The translations under genes were made by a program, and so were the position numbers. A stretch of 64,000 bases of DNA from positions 49,032 to 113,031 of the forward strand of contig JAWKNW010000021.1 in the NCBI GenBank assembly GCA_041391505.1. The letters are read 5' to 3'. Origin of the DNA: Rhodothermales bacterium (lineage in GTDB: Bacteria; Bacteroidota; Rhodothermia; Rhodothermales; JAHQVL01). Below, piece by piece: positions 41,909 to 52,998 of the stretch (the first letter of the stretch is position 1; each line of letters begins with the position of its first letter). The notes beneath the pieces are model-generated. The model was not told the origin of the DNA, made no database searches, and saw only the letters and a list, made by a program, of their open reading frames with translations.

Positions 41909-42665
41909 GGTGCACCAGTCCGCCAAGCGCTTCCTGGATGACTTCGTCCTGCAGGAAGCCGCCGCCGCGGTGTTGCCAGAAGGCTTCCGCGTAGCCGGCG
42001 CCGATCTGTCGGCCGAGCGTGGCGTCCTGCTCGTCCAGCAGTTCTTCGATGAAGTTGTTGCGCTGGAACATCACCCGCATCACCTCGAGCTGGGAGACGT
42101 GGCACCCGAGCATGCGGCGCTTGAGGTCGACGACGGCGTCGATGTCCACCAGGAAGTGCGGCTGCACCGGGTCGCCGAGGTGCGTGGTGAGCTGGTACGG
42201 CGCGGAGTGGTAGAGCAGGGGGGTGGCCGCGAGCGGGGGCTCTTCGCAGGGGAGATTGGGGAGCGTGGCCATCATCGTGGCGATCTCGACGACGTTTGAG
42301 GTGGTCCGGTGGTCGAGGTGGTAGTCGTACGGCAGGTGCGTGATCACGATGTCGGGCGCGGCGCGGCGGATGGCGCGGGCGGTGTTGAGCCGCAGCGCCG
42401 GCGTGTCGACCATAAACCCGTCACGCTCGCCGACGCAGACATAGTTGGCGCCGATCATGGCGGCGGCGTCCGCCGCCTCGCGGGTGCGCCGCGCCACGGT
42501 TTCCTCTTCCGTCATGCCAATGCCGCCCATGTTGCCGGCCGTCATCGTGCCCGTGGTGATCTGCCAGCCCAGCTGGCTGAGCAGGGCGAGCGTGCCGCCG
42601 CAGAAGATTTCGACATCGTCCGGATGCGCGAGCAGCGCGAACAGGCGTGGACCGGTGGAAGGCAT
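41898..42665 (-). CDS. PIG-L-family N-deacetylase
   Basis: The 255-residue enzyme has the zinc-site motifs of the PIG-L/LmbE family: LLAHPDDVEIFCGGTL near residue 11 and HLPYDYHLDHRTTSN near residue 115. GNMGGIGMTEEETVARRTREA is the typical second segment. Members remove acetyl groups from N-acetylglucosaminyl or related conjugates, including bacillithiol or mycothiol precursors and glycans. It is cytoplasmic. It is followed 39 bases away on the same strand by the phosphatase-like gene. Its final residues are encoded within a word repeat. Confidence 0.92.
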   Translation of the reverse strand: MPSTGPRLFALLAHPDDVEIFCGGTLALLSQLGWQITTGTMTAGNMGGIGMTEEETVARRTREAADAAAMIGANYVCVGERDGFMVDTPALRLNTARAIRRAAPDIVITHLPYDYHLDHRTTSNVVEIATMMATLPNLPCEEPPLAATPLLYHSAPYQLTTHLGDPVQPHFLVDIDAVVDLKRRMLGCHVSQLEVMRVMFQRNNFIEELLDEQDATLGRQIGAGYAEAFWQHRGGGFLQDEVIQEALGGLVHRKS

Positions 42666-42704
42666 GGTAAGGGGAAATGAGCAGGGGTGAAGGAGGGCGT
42701 CCGA

Positions 42705-43172
42705 TCACGCCGGCCGCGCGTGCGCCACGAAGGATTTCCACTGAGGCAGGCTCTCGGGATCCCAGATCGCATGCATGTCGGCTTTCGCAACGTCGTCGGC
42801 CACGCCCTCACGGAGCGTGCGGTACAGGTAGACGAAGGTAGAAACGCGCTTGTTGGCGATGCAATGCACGAACACCTTTCGGCGCCGGTTCTGCGCCAGA
42901 ATATCGAAAAAAAGATCCAGATGCTTTGGATCGGGCTGTTCCCACGAAACGGGGATGTGCACGTAGGCCATGCCGCGCTGGACGATGCGCCATCCCGACT
43001 CCGGGTAGCGGTCCGGGTCGGCCGGCGCCAGGTTGATCACCAGGTCGAACCCCGCGGTGTCGAGGGCCGCGATATCGTCGTACGTGATCTGTCCCGACGT
43101 GGCCAGCCGCTCGTCGATGGCGCGAAACGCGCGGATGCGGAGCAGGGCGTCCGGTGTGATTTCAGGTGTCAT
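42705..43172 (-). CDS. Tyrosine-phosphatase-like protein with shortened C-x4-R loop
   Basis: The start before MTPEITPDALLRIR gives 155 residues. The fold is that of small dual-specificity-like phosphatases: a helix-rich start, GFDLVINLAPAD, AYVHIPVSWEQPD, then VFVHCIANKRVSTFVYLYR. The loop has Cys and Arg separated by four rather than five residues, as in a group of bacterial proteins labelled protein tyrosine phosphatase family. The catalytic role is therefore uncertain. It is cytoplasmic and probably co-transcribed with the PIG-L gene. Confidence 0.75.
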   Translation of the reverse strand: MTPEITPDALLRIRAFRAIDERLATSGQITYDDIAALDTAGFDLVINLAPADPDRYPESGWRIVQRGMAYVHIPVSWEQPDPKHLDLFFDILAQNRRRKVFVHCIANKRVSTFVYLYRTLREGVADDVAKADMHAIWDPESLPQWKSFVAHARPA

Positions 43173-43261
43173 GGGCAGGATGGATAGCGGTGCAGGAGCC
43201 GCTCCGGGGGTCCGGGCGTAGAAACGGCATCCAGATCGAACATACCTATGAGCTACGCGCC

Positions 43262-44185
43262 ATGAAATATACAGCCCTGTTGTCGTTTGTTTTGTTTGCA
43301 TTCGCCGGCGCCTGCGCGCCGCCCTCGGCGCCCGAAGCGCCGCCGGCCCGACCCGCCGCCTTATTGGACGACGAGTTCGGCGACTACTGGTATCAGGGGG
43401 ATGCCGAACTGACCAGCTACGCGCTCGAGCAGGCGCGTTACGGCGAGATCCATCAGGGCGAGGCGGTGCTCATCTTCGTCACCGAGGACTTCTCGCGCTC
43501 GAAACAGGTCAAGATGGATTTTCCCGATCGTTCGAGCGACGACCGGGCCACCGTGCTCAAGCTCAACTTCACGAAGAAGTTCACGACGGGCATCTATCCC
43601 TATTCGATGATGACGTCGGTCTTCACGCCCATCGAACGCGGCATGTATCCGCACACGCTGAAAGTAACCACCTCGTCGCAGGAGTGGTGCGGCCACACCT
43701 TCACGCAGTTCAACTGGCGCAAGGGCGCCTACGACGTCAAGCTCTATTCCTACTTCGAGGAGGAAAGTGACCAGACGCTGAAGCTGGACGATGTGCTGCT
43801 GGAAGACGAGCTATGGACGCTCATCCGCCTCGATCCCTCGGCGCTTCCCTCCGGCGAGATCGACATCGTGCCCGGCACCATGTATCAGCGGCTCAGCCAC
43901 GACGACTGGGCGATCCGGAAGGCCCGGGCCAGCACCGCCGATGCCGGCGACGGGCAACGCATTTTCACCCTCGTCTTCCCCGAACTGGACCGCACCCTCG
44001 CCATCCGGTTCAACGCCGCCTTCCCGTATGAAATCGAGGGCTGGGAGGATACCCACCGCTCCGGTTTCGGTCCGAACGCCCCCCTGCTCACCACACGCGC
44101 CACGCGCAACAAGCGCATGATGCTCGACTACTGGACCCGCCACAACAACGCCGACCTGCCGCTACGCGAGGAGTTGGGGTTGTAG
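43262..44185 (+). CDS. Conserved lipoprotein of unknown function
   Basis: The start before MKYTALLSFVLFAFAGAC gives 307 residues with a lipoprotein signal (FAGAC). The mature part begins FGDYWYQGDAELTSYALEQARYGEIHQGEAVLI..., continues VTEDFSRSKQVKMDFPD and has a conserved-looking WCGHTFTQFNWR. I recall similar lipoproteins in Bacteroidota, sometimes mislabelled as Maf-type septum proteins, but no function follows from that. It should sit in the periplasm or outer membrane. It stands alone and ends in a word-repeat block. Confidence 0.75.
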   Translation: MKYTALLSFVLFAFAGACAPPSAPEAPPARPAALLDDEFGDYWYQGDAELTSYALEQARYGEIHQGEAVLIFVTEDFSRSKQVKMDFPDRSSDDRATVLKLNFTKKFTTGIYPYSMMTSVFTPIERGMYPHTLKVTTSSQEWCGHTFTQFNWRKGAYDVKLYSYFEEESDQTLKLDDVLLEDELWTLIRLDPSALPSGEIDIVPGTMYQRLSHDDWAIRKARASTADAGDGQRIFTLVFPELDRTLAIRFNAAFPYEIEGWEDTHRSGFGPNAPLLTTRATRNKRMMLDYWTRHNNADLPLREELGL

Positions 44186-44276
44186 GGGGAGGGTTCAAGG
44201 TTCGAGGTTTAAGGTTCAAGGCAAGTACACAAAACAACCCTTAAACCTCGAACCTTGAACCTTGAACCTTGAACTT
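44186..44276. repeat. Inverted word-repeat locus (AAGGTTCAAGG / CCTTGAACCTT)
   Basis: GGTTCAAGGTTCGAGGTTT and AAGGTTCAAGG are followed, after about 20 bases, by CCTTAAACCTCGAACC and three CTTGAAC copies. The block fills the gap between two convergent genes and can fold on itself. Confidence 0.85.
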
Positions 44277-44303
44277 CGATTAGCGGGCAAAGCCCGCTAA
44301 TCG
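44277..44303. terminator. Perfect 12-bp hairpin carrying the cupin stop codon
   Basis: CGATTAGCGGGC and GCCCGCTAATCG enclose AAA. The cupin stop TAG (44297-44299, minus strand) lies inside the right arm. It is placed to end both convergent transcripts, although no T run follows. Confidence 0.65.
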
Positions 44304-44653
44304 AACCACTCATCCGCTTCGTCGAACGCGGGGATGGCGATGACGGCTACCTTGAGCGCGCCCACGGCGCGGTGCCGGCAGCCGGGGCGGATCAGGACGC
44401 TGGTGTTGGGCCGCACGGGGATCCGCTCGCCGTCGAGTTCGATATGGCCTTCCCCTTCCCGGACCAGGTAGATCTCGGTCATGTGCTTGTGGTAGTGGGT
44501 CCGGCTGTCGGTGGTGATGTCGACGAGGTGGATCGAGGCGACATCGTTTTCGGGTGGCACGAAGGCGCGGCGGGTGAAGCCGCATGGACATTTTTGGGGC
44601 GCGAGGTCGTCCATCTGCGCCACGAGGTATCGGGCCTGGGTTTCGGGAAGCAT
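44297..44653 (-). CDS. Small cupin-domain protein with N-terminal Cys pair
   Basis: The 118-residue protein has a double-stranded beta-helix cupin core. Motif 1 is THYHKHMTEIYLVREGEG (two His and one Glu, metal ligands), and motif 2 is PNTSVLIRPGCRHRAVG (His). A CPCGFTRRAF segment near residue 21 adds a cysteine pair. Metal-binding cupins of this size act as dioxygenases, isomerases or binding proteins; the substrate is unknown. It lies 14 bases after RidA on the same strand, so it may act with that deaminase (inference). Confidence 0.85.
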   Translation of the reverse strand: MLPETQARYLVAQMDDLAPQKCPCGFTRRAFVPPENDVASIHLVDITTDSRTHYHKHMTEIYLVREGEGHIELDGERIPVRPNTSVLIRPGCRHRAVGALKVAVIAIPAFDEADEWFD

Positions 44654-44667
44654 GAGGGTGTCGGTGT

Positions 44668-45069
44668 TTACTGGGCGTCAGGGTGGGTAAGGATGGCGTC
44701 CGCCTCGATTTCCACGAGCATGGCGGCGTTGATGAGCCGGCTGACCTCGATCATGGCCGTCGCCGGCCGGATCTCGCCGAACCACTCGCCATGGGCGCGG
44801 CCCACTTTCTCCCACTCGTCGATGTTCGCGACATAAATCCGGGTTCTGACCACGTCGGACGGTTGAGCGCCCAGCTGGGACAGGGCTTTTTCGATATTGC
44901 GCAGGCACTGGCGCGTCTGCTCGTACGCGTCGCCCTCGCCGACGAGGTTGCCGTCGGCATCCGTTGCCGTGGTGCCGGAAACAAAGACATACGGGCCCAC
45001 GCGCACGGCGCGGCTGTATCCGACGATAGGCTCCCAGGGGGTGCCTGTGCTGTAATTCTGGCGTTTCAT
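44668..45069 (-). CDS. RidA/YjgF-family imine deaminase
   Basis: The 133-residue product has the RidA fold with [24 protein letters not shown], the helix [34 protein letters not shown] and the active-site region [17 protein letters not shown]. The family arginine (standard Arg105) is not clearly retained at the usual place, where SRLINAAM stands instead of xxRxxxPVxL. Activity may therefore belong to another RidA subgroup. RidA hydrolyses reactive enamines and imines. It is paired with the cupin gene. Confidence 0.85.
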   Translation of the reverse strand: MKRQNYSTGTPWEPIVGYSRAVRVGPYVFVSGTTATDADGNLVGEGDAYEQTRQCLRNIEKALSQLGAQPSDVVRTRIYVANIDEWEKVGRAHGEWFGEIRPATAMIEVSRLINAAMLVEIEADAILTHPDAQ

Positions 45070-45427
45070 GCGGGGTGAAGGATTGGTGATGGCGCTCGGG
45101 ATCCGATGCGCGCAAGTAACGTTAAGCAGACTGTAAAATTAATGCCGGCTTATTGGAGTTTTGCGGATATATTTGTACCGTTACGCCGATGCCGAATTAC
45201 GTAAACGGAGCATTCGTCCGCAAATCAAGACTGTAGCCCGTTTCACCTCCTCGAGCACCCCCTCTTTTCATATAAGGCTTCGCTGAAGATCGCACCGTCC
45301 CGGGGATCGAAGAAGCCGGCTCAGACAGCACTTTCCGTCAGGGCTTCGATCGGGGCGTACGCATCTTACGCACGAAGGGGTGGATGCCTGGAGCGTCATC
45401 ACATCGCAACGCATTTCTTGTGCCACC
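45070..45427. other. Divergent promoter gap ahead of the histidine kinase
   Basis: No gene is visible. TATATTTG at 45168-45175 fits the Bacteroidota -7 element TAnnTTTG on the plus strand, but no matching -33 TTTG stands about 20 bases upstream. The remaining 250 bases before the kinase could be a long leader; no hairpin was convincing. Confidence 0.3.
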
Positions 45428-47341
<1,914 letters not shown>

Positions 47342-47351
47342 GAGGGGAGGG

Positions 47352-48323
47352 CTACGCGCGTTTCGCCGCCGCCTTGGAGGCCGCGATGCGGCGCACCACT
47401 TCGTCGGTCATGACGCCCAGCAGGATGACCGCGCCGATGATCGCGAATTCGAGCTGCGTGGGGATGCCCAGGATGTTGATGGCGTTGTACAACACGCGCA
47501 TCACCGCGGCGCCGATCAGAACCCCCAGGATCGTGCCCTCGCCGCCCCGCAGGCTGCACCCGCCGAGCACCGCCGCAGCGATGGCGTAGAGTTCGTAGAA
47601 GTTGCCGTGTACCGCCGGCTGCACCGAGTTTACGTCCAGCGCAAACAGCACACCGCCGATGCCGGATGTGAACGCGGCGATGACGTAGGCGAGAATCACC
47701 ATCCGCTGGGTGTTGATGCCGCTGTAGCGGGCGGCCTCCTCGTTGCGGCCCAGGGCCAGCAGATAGCGCCCCCAGACGGTGTAATTCAGAAACAGGCCGG
47801 CGAGCAGGGCCAGCACTACCAGCACGACGAACGGCATCGGGAGTCCGAAGCTCTCCGTGATCGGGATGCGGCCGATAGCGAGCTGACGGAAGCCGGCGTA
47901 CTGATTGCCGAAGCCCTGCGTGGCGTCGCCCGAAATCCACCGCGCGAACCCGCGATAAAAGAGGAGGCCGCAGAGCGTAACGACGAACGGCTGCAGCCGC
48001 ACCTTGGTGATGAGCACCCCGTGGAGCACGCCGATCGCCAGCGAAAGCGCCAGTACCGCGATCAGCGCCGCCGGCACCGACCAGCCCTGCGCCGTCATCA
48101 GCATCGGGAGAAGGACGCCCACCAGCCCCACCAGCGAGCCCATCGACAGGTCGATCCCTCCGGTGATGATGACAAACGCCGCGCCGATGCTGATGATGCC
48201 GAAGAGCGACGTCCAGCGGATCGTGTTCTGGATGTTGTACGCCGTCAAGAACTTGGGCTCAATCAGTGCGGTCAATAACAACACCGCGATCAGCAGGCCC
48301 AGGATACCGAAGATTTTTTTCAT
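47352..48323 (-). CDS. Sugar ABC transporter permease (RbsC-like)
   Basis: The 323-residue protein has 8-10 hydrophobic spans and the ribose-type permease motifs GGIDLSMGSLVGLVGVLL and YALGRNEEAARYSGIN (written here as LLALGRNEEAARYSGIN), plus GGCSLRGGEGTILGVLIGA. It forms the membrane channel of a CUT2-class importer with the ATPase 13 bases away and the lipoprotein-type binding protein. Gene order on the minus strand is SDR, binding protein, ATPase, permease. The substrate is likely a monosaccharide or polyol. Confidence 0.93.
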   Translation of the reverse strand: MKKIFGILGLLIAVLLLTALIEPKFLTAYNIQNTIRWTSLFGIISIGAAFVIITGGIDLSMGSLVGLVGVLLPMLMTAQGWSVPAALIAVLALSLAIGVLHGVLITKVRLQPFVVTLCGLLFYRGFARWISGDATQGFGNQYAGFRQLAIGRIPITESFGLPMPFVVLVVLALLAGLFLNYTVWGRYLLALGRNEEAARYSGINTQRMVILAYVIAAFTSGIGGVLFALDVNSVQPAVHGNFYELYAIAAAVLGGCSLRGGEGTILGVLIGAAVMRVLYNAINILGIPTQLEFAIIGAVILLGVMTDEVVRRIAASKAAAKRA

Positions 48324-48336
48324 GCGAATGCGTCCA

Positions 48337-49851
48337 TTACTCGCGGTTCGTTGCGCCTGTCGCCAGGTGCATCACCGCTTCTTCCGATAGCTCGTTGCGC
48401 GACAGTTCGCCCGTGATCCGGCCCTCGTGCATGACCAGCACGCGGTCCGACATCCCCAGGATTTCCTCCAGTTCGCTGCTCACGAACAGGATGGCGAGGC
48501 CCTCGCGGGCGAGCTTCTCCATCAACCGGTACACCTCTTCCTTCGCGCCCACGTCGATGCCGCGCGTCGGCTCGTCGAGCAGCAGGAGCCGGGGGCCCAT
48601 CGTGAGCCACTTTCCGAGCACGACCTTCTGCTGGTTGCCGCCGGACAGGAAACGCGCGATCTGGGTCTGGCTCGGCGTCTTGATACCGAGCTGGTCGATC
48701 ATCGCGGCCGTGTCGGCGATCTCCTGCTCCCGGTTCAGCCCGCCCAGCCGCCGGCGGTTGCGCCACAGGCCGGCGAGGCCGATGTTCTGCCGCACGGTCA
48801 TCTCGATCACGAGGCCCTGCTCCTTGCGCTCCTCCGGCACCAGCGCGATGCCGGCTTCGATGGCGTCCATCGGCGAATGGAACGAGGTGTCGGCGTCGGC
48901 CACCCGGATCGTGCCGCCCAGCGCCCGATCCACGCCGAACAGGACGCGGAGCAGCTCGGTCCGGCCGGCGCCCACCAGACCCGAGATGCCGACGATTTCG
49001 CCGGCGCGCACGGAGAAGGTCAGCGGGTGCTGCGGCCAGGCCGGCGTCACCAGCCCGGTTACCTCCAGCACGGTTTCGCCGATCGTGTGCGAAGACCGCG
49101 CGTAATATTTCGAGACGTCGCGCCCCACCATCAGCTGCACCATCGCCTCGTGGTCGATGGCGTCGCGGTCCAGCGTGCCGGCATTTTTGCCGTCGCGGAA
49201 TACCTCGACGCGGTCCGACAGCCGCTTCACCTCCGCCAGGCGGTGGGAAATGTAGATGACGCTCACACCGCGGCGGCGCAGGTCCTCGACGACCTCGAAC
49301 AGCTGCTCGGCCTCGCCGGCCGACAGGCTCGACGTCGGCTCGTCCATGATCAGCACGCGGGCGTTTGCGGAGAGCGCCTTCGCGATCTCGACCAGCTGCT
49401 GCCGGCCGATGGCAAGGTCGCGCACGAGCGCGTGGGGCGAGACGTCGAGGCCGATCCGTTCCAGCGCTTCTTCCGCGCCGGCCACTATCGCCTTCCGATC
49501 GATCAACCCCATCCGCTGCGGCTCGCGGCCGAGAAAGATGTTGGCCGCGACCGTCAGGTTGTCGGCAAGGTTCAGTTCCTGGTGGATCAGCGCGATCCCC
49601 AGATCGAGCGCCCTGCGACAGGAATCGATCACGACCGGCTGCCCGTCCAGCAGGATCTCCCCTTCATCCGGACGCTGCACGCCGGCGAGGATCTTCATCA
49701 GGGTGCTTTTCCCCGCGCCGTTCTCGCCGATCAGCGCCAGCACCTCGCCATGCCCCACATCCAGGCTGACGCCGTCCAACGCCAGCACACCCGGGAAGCG
49801 CTTCGTAACGTTCCGGACGCTGAGAAGGGGAGTGTCTGGTGTTGCGGGCAT
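48337..49851 (-). CDS. Sugar ABC transporter ATP-binding protein, double domain (RbsA-like)
   Basis: The start before [15 protein letters not shown] gives 504 residues; the upstream in-frame extension reads through simple repeats and is rejected. Two ABC domains are present. The first has [23 protein letters not shown] and [11 protein letters not shown]. The second has the degenerate Walker [10 protein letters not shown] but intact [14 protein letters not shown] and [12 protein letters not shown], the normal CUT2 arrangement. It powers uptake through the adjacent permease on the cytoplasmic face. About 190 bases of word repeats separate it from the binding-protein gene. Confidence 0.95.
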   Translation of the reverse strand: MPATPDTPLLSVRNVTKRFPGVLALDGVSLDVGHGEVLALIGENGAGKSTLMKILAGVQRPDEGEILLDGQPVVIDSCRRALDLGIALIHQELNLADNLTVAANIFLGREPQRMGLIDRKAIVAGAEEALERIGLDVSPHALVRDLAIGRQQLVEIAKALSANARVLIMDEPTSSLSAGEAEQLFEVVEDLRRRGVSVIYISHRLAEVKRLSDRVEVFRDGKNAGTLDRDAIDHEAMVQLMVGRDVSKYYARSSHTIGETVLEVTGLVTPAWPQHPLTFSVRAGEIVGISGLVGAGRTELLRVLFGVDRALGGTIRVADADTSFHSPMDAIEAGIALVPEERKEQGLVIEMTVRQNIGLAGLWRNRRRLGGLNREQEIADTAAMIDQLGIKTPSQTQIARFLSGGNQQKVVLGKWLTMGPRLLLLDEPTRGIDVGAKEEVYRLMEKLAREGLAILFVSSELEEILGMSDRVLVMHEGRITGELSRNELSEEAVMHLATGATNRE

Positions 49852-49867
49852 GGGCCGGATGAGAGTA

Positions 49868-50038
49868 ATGGATGCAAGATGCGGGATTCTGGATGCAAGA
49901 TGCTGGATGCAGGATGCGGGATGCGGGATGCTGGATGCAGGATGCGGGATGCAAGATGGGGGCACCAGTCCCCAGATCACATATCGCAAATCCTTGATCG
50001 CTAATCGCTAATCACAAATCCTTGATCGCAAATCCTTC
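49868..50038. repeat. Word-repeat locus GATGCAGGAT, then GATCGCAAATC words
   Basis: About eight copies of GATGCGGGATGC/GATGCAAGATGC variants fill 49868-49955, followed at 49979-50038 by ATCGCAAATCCTTGATCGC and ATCGCTAATC words. The second block reaches to three bases from the stop of the binding-protein gene. It lies inside the sugar-transport gene run, between the binding-protein and ATPase genes. Confidence 0.8.
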
Positions 50039-50040
50039 CG

Positions 50041-51048
50041 CTATTGCGCCGCCGTCAGCTCTTTCAGCTCCGCCCAGAATTCGTCGACATTGTCTTTCGT
50101 GATCGTGCGGGCGGGGATGTCGAGGAATTTATCGGGCGTCAGCACCGAGCGGTCGCCCTTGGCCAGGGCGGCGAGGACGCGCACGGATTCGTACCCGTAG
50201 CGGAATGGATTCTGGACGACGGTGCCCTGCATCAGCCCATCCTTGATGGCCTGGAGCGTGTCGTCTTCTTCGTCGAAGGCGATGACCTTGATCTGGCCGG
50301 CCTTGCCGGCTTCCTTGATCGCCTCGAGGCACTTCGGCGGGTTGTAGCCGAAGAGGCCGACCATGGCGTCGAGTTCAGGGTATTTGGCGATGGCGTCCTC
50401 GGCCTGGGATTTGGCGCGGGCGAAGTCGAACTGGTCGGTCCGTGTATCCAGGATCCGGTATTTCCCGCCGTCGATGACGCCCTCGTTCGGGTCGCGGCGG
50501 TTGGGGTCGGGCGAGCGGTCGAGCAGTTCGTCGATCACGCCCTGGCGGCGCAGGTCGGCATTGAGCTGGCCGAGCCGGCCGACGAAGATCATCACGTCGC
50601 CGCCGTCGGGGAGTGCTTCCTTGACCAGTTTGCCGCACATCCGGCCGGCGGTGTAGTTATCCATCCCGATATACATCAGCCGGTCGGTGTTCGGGGCGTC
50701 CGAATCCTGGGTGATGTAATTCGTGTTCGCGGCGATCTCGCCGAGGATATCGCCCTGGTTTTCCGGGTCGATCGGACTGACGGCGATGCCGTCTACCCCG
50801 CGGGCGAGCAGGTCCTGGATCATGCGTTTCTGATCGGCGGTGCCTTCCGGGGGCATGAGCACGGTGACGTTGACCCCGAAGTCGCGGCCCGCGGCCTGGG
50901 CGCCCTGCTCGGCGATGACCCAGAACGGGGAGATGCCGTTGGTGACGTAGCCGACGGTTATCGCGTCGCTGTTGCCGGAACCGCCGCCGCAGCCTTGCAG
51001 CGCCGTGAGGGTGGCGAACACCAGGAAGGCGGAAAAGAGATATCGCAT
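50041..51048 (-). CDS. Sugar ABC transporter substrate-binding lipoprotein (RbsB-like)
   Basis: The 335-residue protein has a lipoprotein signal (TLTALQGC, acylated Cys about residue 20). A type I periplasmic binding fold follows: [75 protein letters not shown] and [17 protein letters not shown]. This is the ribose/galactose/inositol-binding group. It captures the sugar and delivers it to the permease. It is 44 bases downstream of the SDR gene. Confidence 0.94.
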   Translation of the reverse strand: MRYLFSAFLVFATLTALQGCGGGSGNSDAITVGYVTNGISPFWVIAEQGAQAAGRDFGVNVTVLMPPEGTADQKRMIQDLLARGVDGIAVSPIDPENQGDILGEIAANTNYITQDSDAPNTDRLMYIGMDNYTAGRMCGKLVKEALPDGGDVMIFVGRLGQLNADLRRQGVIDELLDRSPDPNRRDPNEGVIDGGKYRILDTRTDQFDFARAKSQAEDAIAKYPELDAMVGLFGYNPPKCLEAIKEAGKAGQIKVIAFDEEDDTLQAIKDGLMQGTVVQNPFRYGYESVRVLAALAKGDRSVLTPDKFLDIPARTITKDNVDEFWAELKELTAAQ

Positions 51049-51092
51049 AGTCGAGGAAGGTATGAGCGAGACAAAAGCCGCCTGATGGGGGC

Positions 51093-51842
51093 TCAGGAGA
51101 AGGACTTACCCCCGTTTACCGCGAGGGTCTGGCCGGTTACGAAGCCGGCCTCTTCGCCGGCAAGGTAGCACACCGCGCCGGCGACATCCTCCGGTTTACC
51201 CCATCGGCGGGCCGGGACGGTGCGAAGATACGCATCTTTCATTTCCTGTGGGTCCTTTTCGTGCCGGTCGACCGGGATCCAGCCCGGGGACACCATATTT
51301 ACGGTGATGCCGTACGGCGCGAGTTCGGTGGCCAGGCTGCGGGAGAACCCGACCTGGCCGCCCTTCGCGGATACGTACGCCGTAAACGGCGCGACGCCCA
51401 GGGAAAAGACCTCGCTGGTGATGTTGACGATGCGTCCCCAGCGCTGCTTCTTCATGTGAGGCAGGCAGGCGCGCGTGAGAAGAAACGGACTCTTGACGAA
51501 GAAGTCGATCATCTGCTGATACAGCGCCCAGTCGTATTCCTCGATGCGGCGCTGGGGCTGGTCGGGCGTGGCGTTGGGGATGAGTATGTCCACCGGTCCC
51601 AGTTCCGTCGACACGCGATCGCACAGCGTGGCCACCTCGTCGGGGTCCGTCACATCGGCGCGGATGAGCGTGCACGGTACCCCGATAGCCTGCAGTTCGG
51701 CAAACGCCGCTTCGGCCCTCGCCTGGTTGTTGCTGTAGTTCATGGCGACGCGCGCGCCATGCCGTGCCAGTTCGAGCGCGATGGTTTTTCCGAGGCCGGT
51801 GGTGCTTCCGGTGACGAGTGCGACGCGTTGGGCGATGGACAT
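51093..51842 (-). CDS. Short-chain dehydrogenase of the 3-oxoacyl-ACP reductase type
   Basis: The 249-residue SDR has [16 protein letters not shown] for cofactor binding and [10 protein letters not shown] where NAG usually stands. The catalytic Ser is in VNITSEV, YVSAKGG is the Tyr/Lys pair, and [13 protein letters not shown] closes it. FabG-like sequences of this kind often act on sugars or polyols. Its place at the head of the sugar ABC genes suggests that it oxidises the imported compound (inference). Confidence 0.88.
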   Translation of the reverse strand: MSIAQRVALVTGSTTGLGKTIALELARHGARVAMNYSNNQARAEAAFAELQAIGVPCTLIRADVTDPDEVATLCDRVSTELGPVDILIPNATPDQPQRRIEEYDWALYQQMIDFFVKSPFLLTRACLPHMKKQRWGRIVNITSEVFSLGVAPFTAYVSAKGGQVGFSRSLATELAPYGITVNMVSPGWIPVDRHEKDPQEMKDAYLRTVPARRWGKPEDVAGAVCYLAGEEAGFVTGQTLAVNGGKSFS

Positions 51843-52182
51843 AGGCGCTTGGGCTGGGTTTCAGAAGGCGGGGCTAAACCTAATGAAGGAGCGCACAATG
51901 TTCAACGGGGACGCCCGTATTGCCCGCCCGAAGGGCGTGTTCGGGAATTTGGCGCATAGGGTTGGCGCATAGATGCCCGAATCTTTGGGTCAAAGGTATG
52001 CTGCGCGGGCCTGGACCTGTGTGTATTTTACGAACGTTACAAGCGCGCGCCGCGCCTGAGTAGAACGTACGATGTATCGGGGGGCATATCGTAGGTTTTA
52101 TGAGGAGCGGCGCGCGTTTTTTTATGCCCCTGCGCGAAGGGTCAGGATCCGAAACGCACATCCCGTATCCTCCCCGCTGCCG
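51843..52182. other. Non-coding gap upstream of the SDR-ABC genes
   Basis: This should hold the promoter and operators of the sugar-transport run. ACGCCC at 51910 and GGGCGT at 51934 form a small inverted repeat that could be an operator or hairpin. A run of seven T at 52110-52117 after a GCGCGCG stretch lies on the plus strand but follows no gene. No coding frame is convincing. Confidence 0.35.
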
Positions 52183-52998
52183 CTACAGGCGTTCGCCGCA
52201 GTATTTGCAGAATGCGGCGTCCGCATCGTGCCCCTCGGCGCTGCACGCCGGACACGCCTGGGTCGATATCAACACGTCGGGCTTGCGCATCAGCTCGGCC
52301 GTGACGAGGCCGGTCGGTACGGCGATGATGCCGTACCCGATGATCATGATGACGCTCGCCAGCGTCTGGCCGAGCGGTGTCGCCGGCGAAATGTCGCCAT
52401 ATCCCACCGTCGTCAACGTGACGATCGCCCAGTACACGCTCACCGGGATGCTGGTGAATCCGTTCTCCTCGCCCTCGATGAAATACATGAGGGAGCCGAG
52501 GATCACGACGAGGGTCACGACGACGAACAGAAAGACTTCGATCTTCCGGCGCGTCGCGTTCAGGGCGCGCATCAGGGAGTTGGCCTCGGCCATGTACTGC
52601 GCCAGCTTCAGGACGCGGAAGACCCGCAGGATGCGAAGCAGCCGGATGACCAGCAGGAACTGCGTGCCCGGAACGAGTGCGCTGAGGTACGTGGGCAGAA
52701 TCGCGAGCAGATCCACCAGACCGTAAAAGCTGAGCGCGTAGTTCATCGGGCGCTTCACGCTGAAAAGGCGGAGGACGTATTCGATCGTAAAAAGGATCGT
52801 GAACGTCCATTCCGCGAACCGGAGTGCGGCGCCGTGGTTCGCCCGCACCGACGACACGCTTTCCAGCATGACGGCCAGCACGCTCAGGAGGATGGCGATG
52901 ATCAGCCCGACGTCGAAGGCTTTGCCGGCGCGCGTATCCGCCTCGAAGATGATCTCGTGGAGTTTATGCCGCCAGCGGGGCGGTTGGGAATCGGTCAT
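52183..52998 (-). CDS. Voltage-gated-type potassium channel with C-terminal zinc ribbon
   Basis: The ATG at 52998 gives 271 residues. Six spans are visible, with an arginine-rich S4 segment ([18 protein letters not shown]) and the selectivity filter [12 protein letters not shown] between spans five and six, so the pore conducts K+. After span six a cytoplasmic tail ends in [20 protein letters not shown], a C-x2-C-x13-C-x2-C zinc ribbon, an unusual addition. The start overlaps the stop of the JmjC gene as TGATG, so the two are translationally coupled. Confidence 0.9.
   Translation of the reverse strand: MTDSQPPRWRHKLHEIIFEADTRAGKAFDVGLIIAILLSVLAVMLESVSSVRANHGAALRFAEWTFTILFTIEYVLRLFSVKRPMNYALSFYGLVDLLAILPTYLSALVPGTQFLLVIRLLRILRVFRVLKLAQYMAEANSLMRALNATRRKIEVFLFVVVTLVVILGSLMYFIEGEENGFTSIPVSVYWAIVTLTTVGYGDISPATPLGQTLASVIMIIGYGIIAVPTGLVTAELMRKPDVLISTQACPACSAEGHDADAAFCKYCGERL

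Noticed and set aside
51880..52161. 93-codon minus-strand frame in the gap before the SDR gene
   Set aside because: No recognisable domain or start context. The region is better explained as promoter and spacer.
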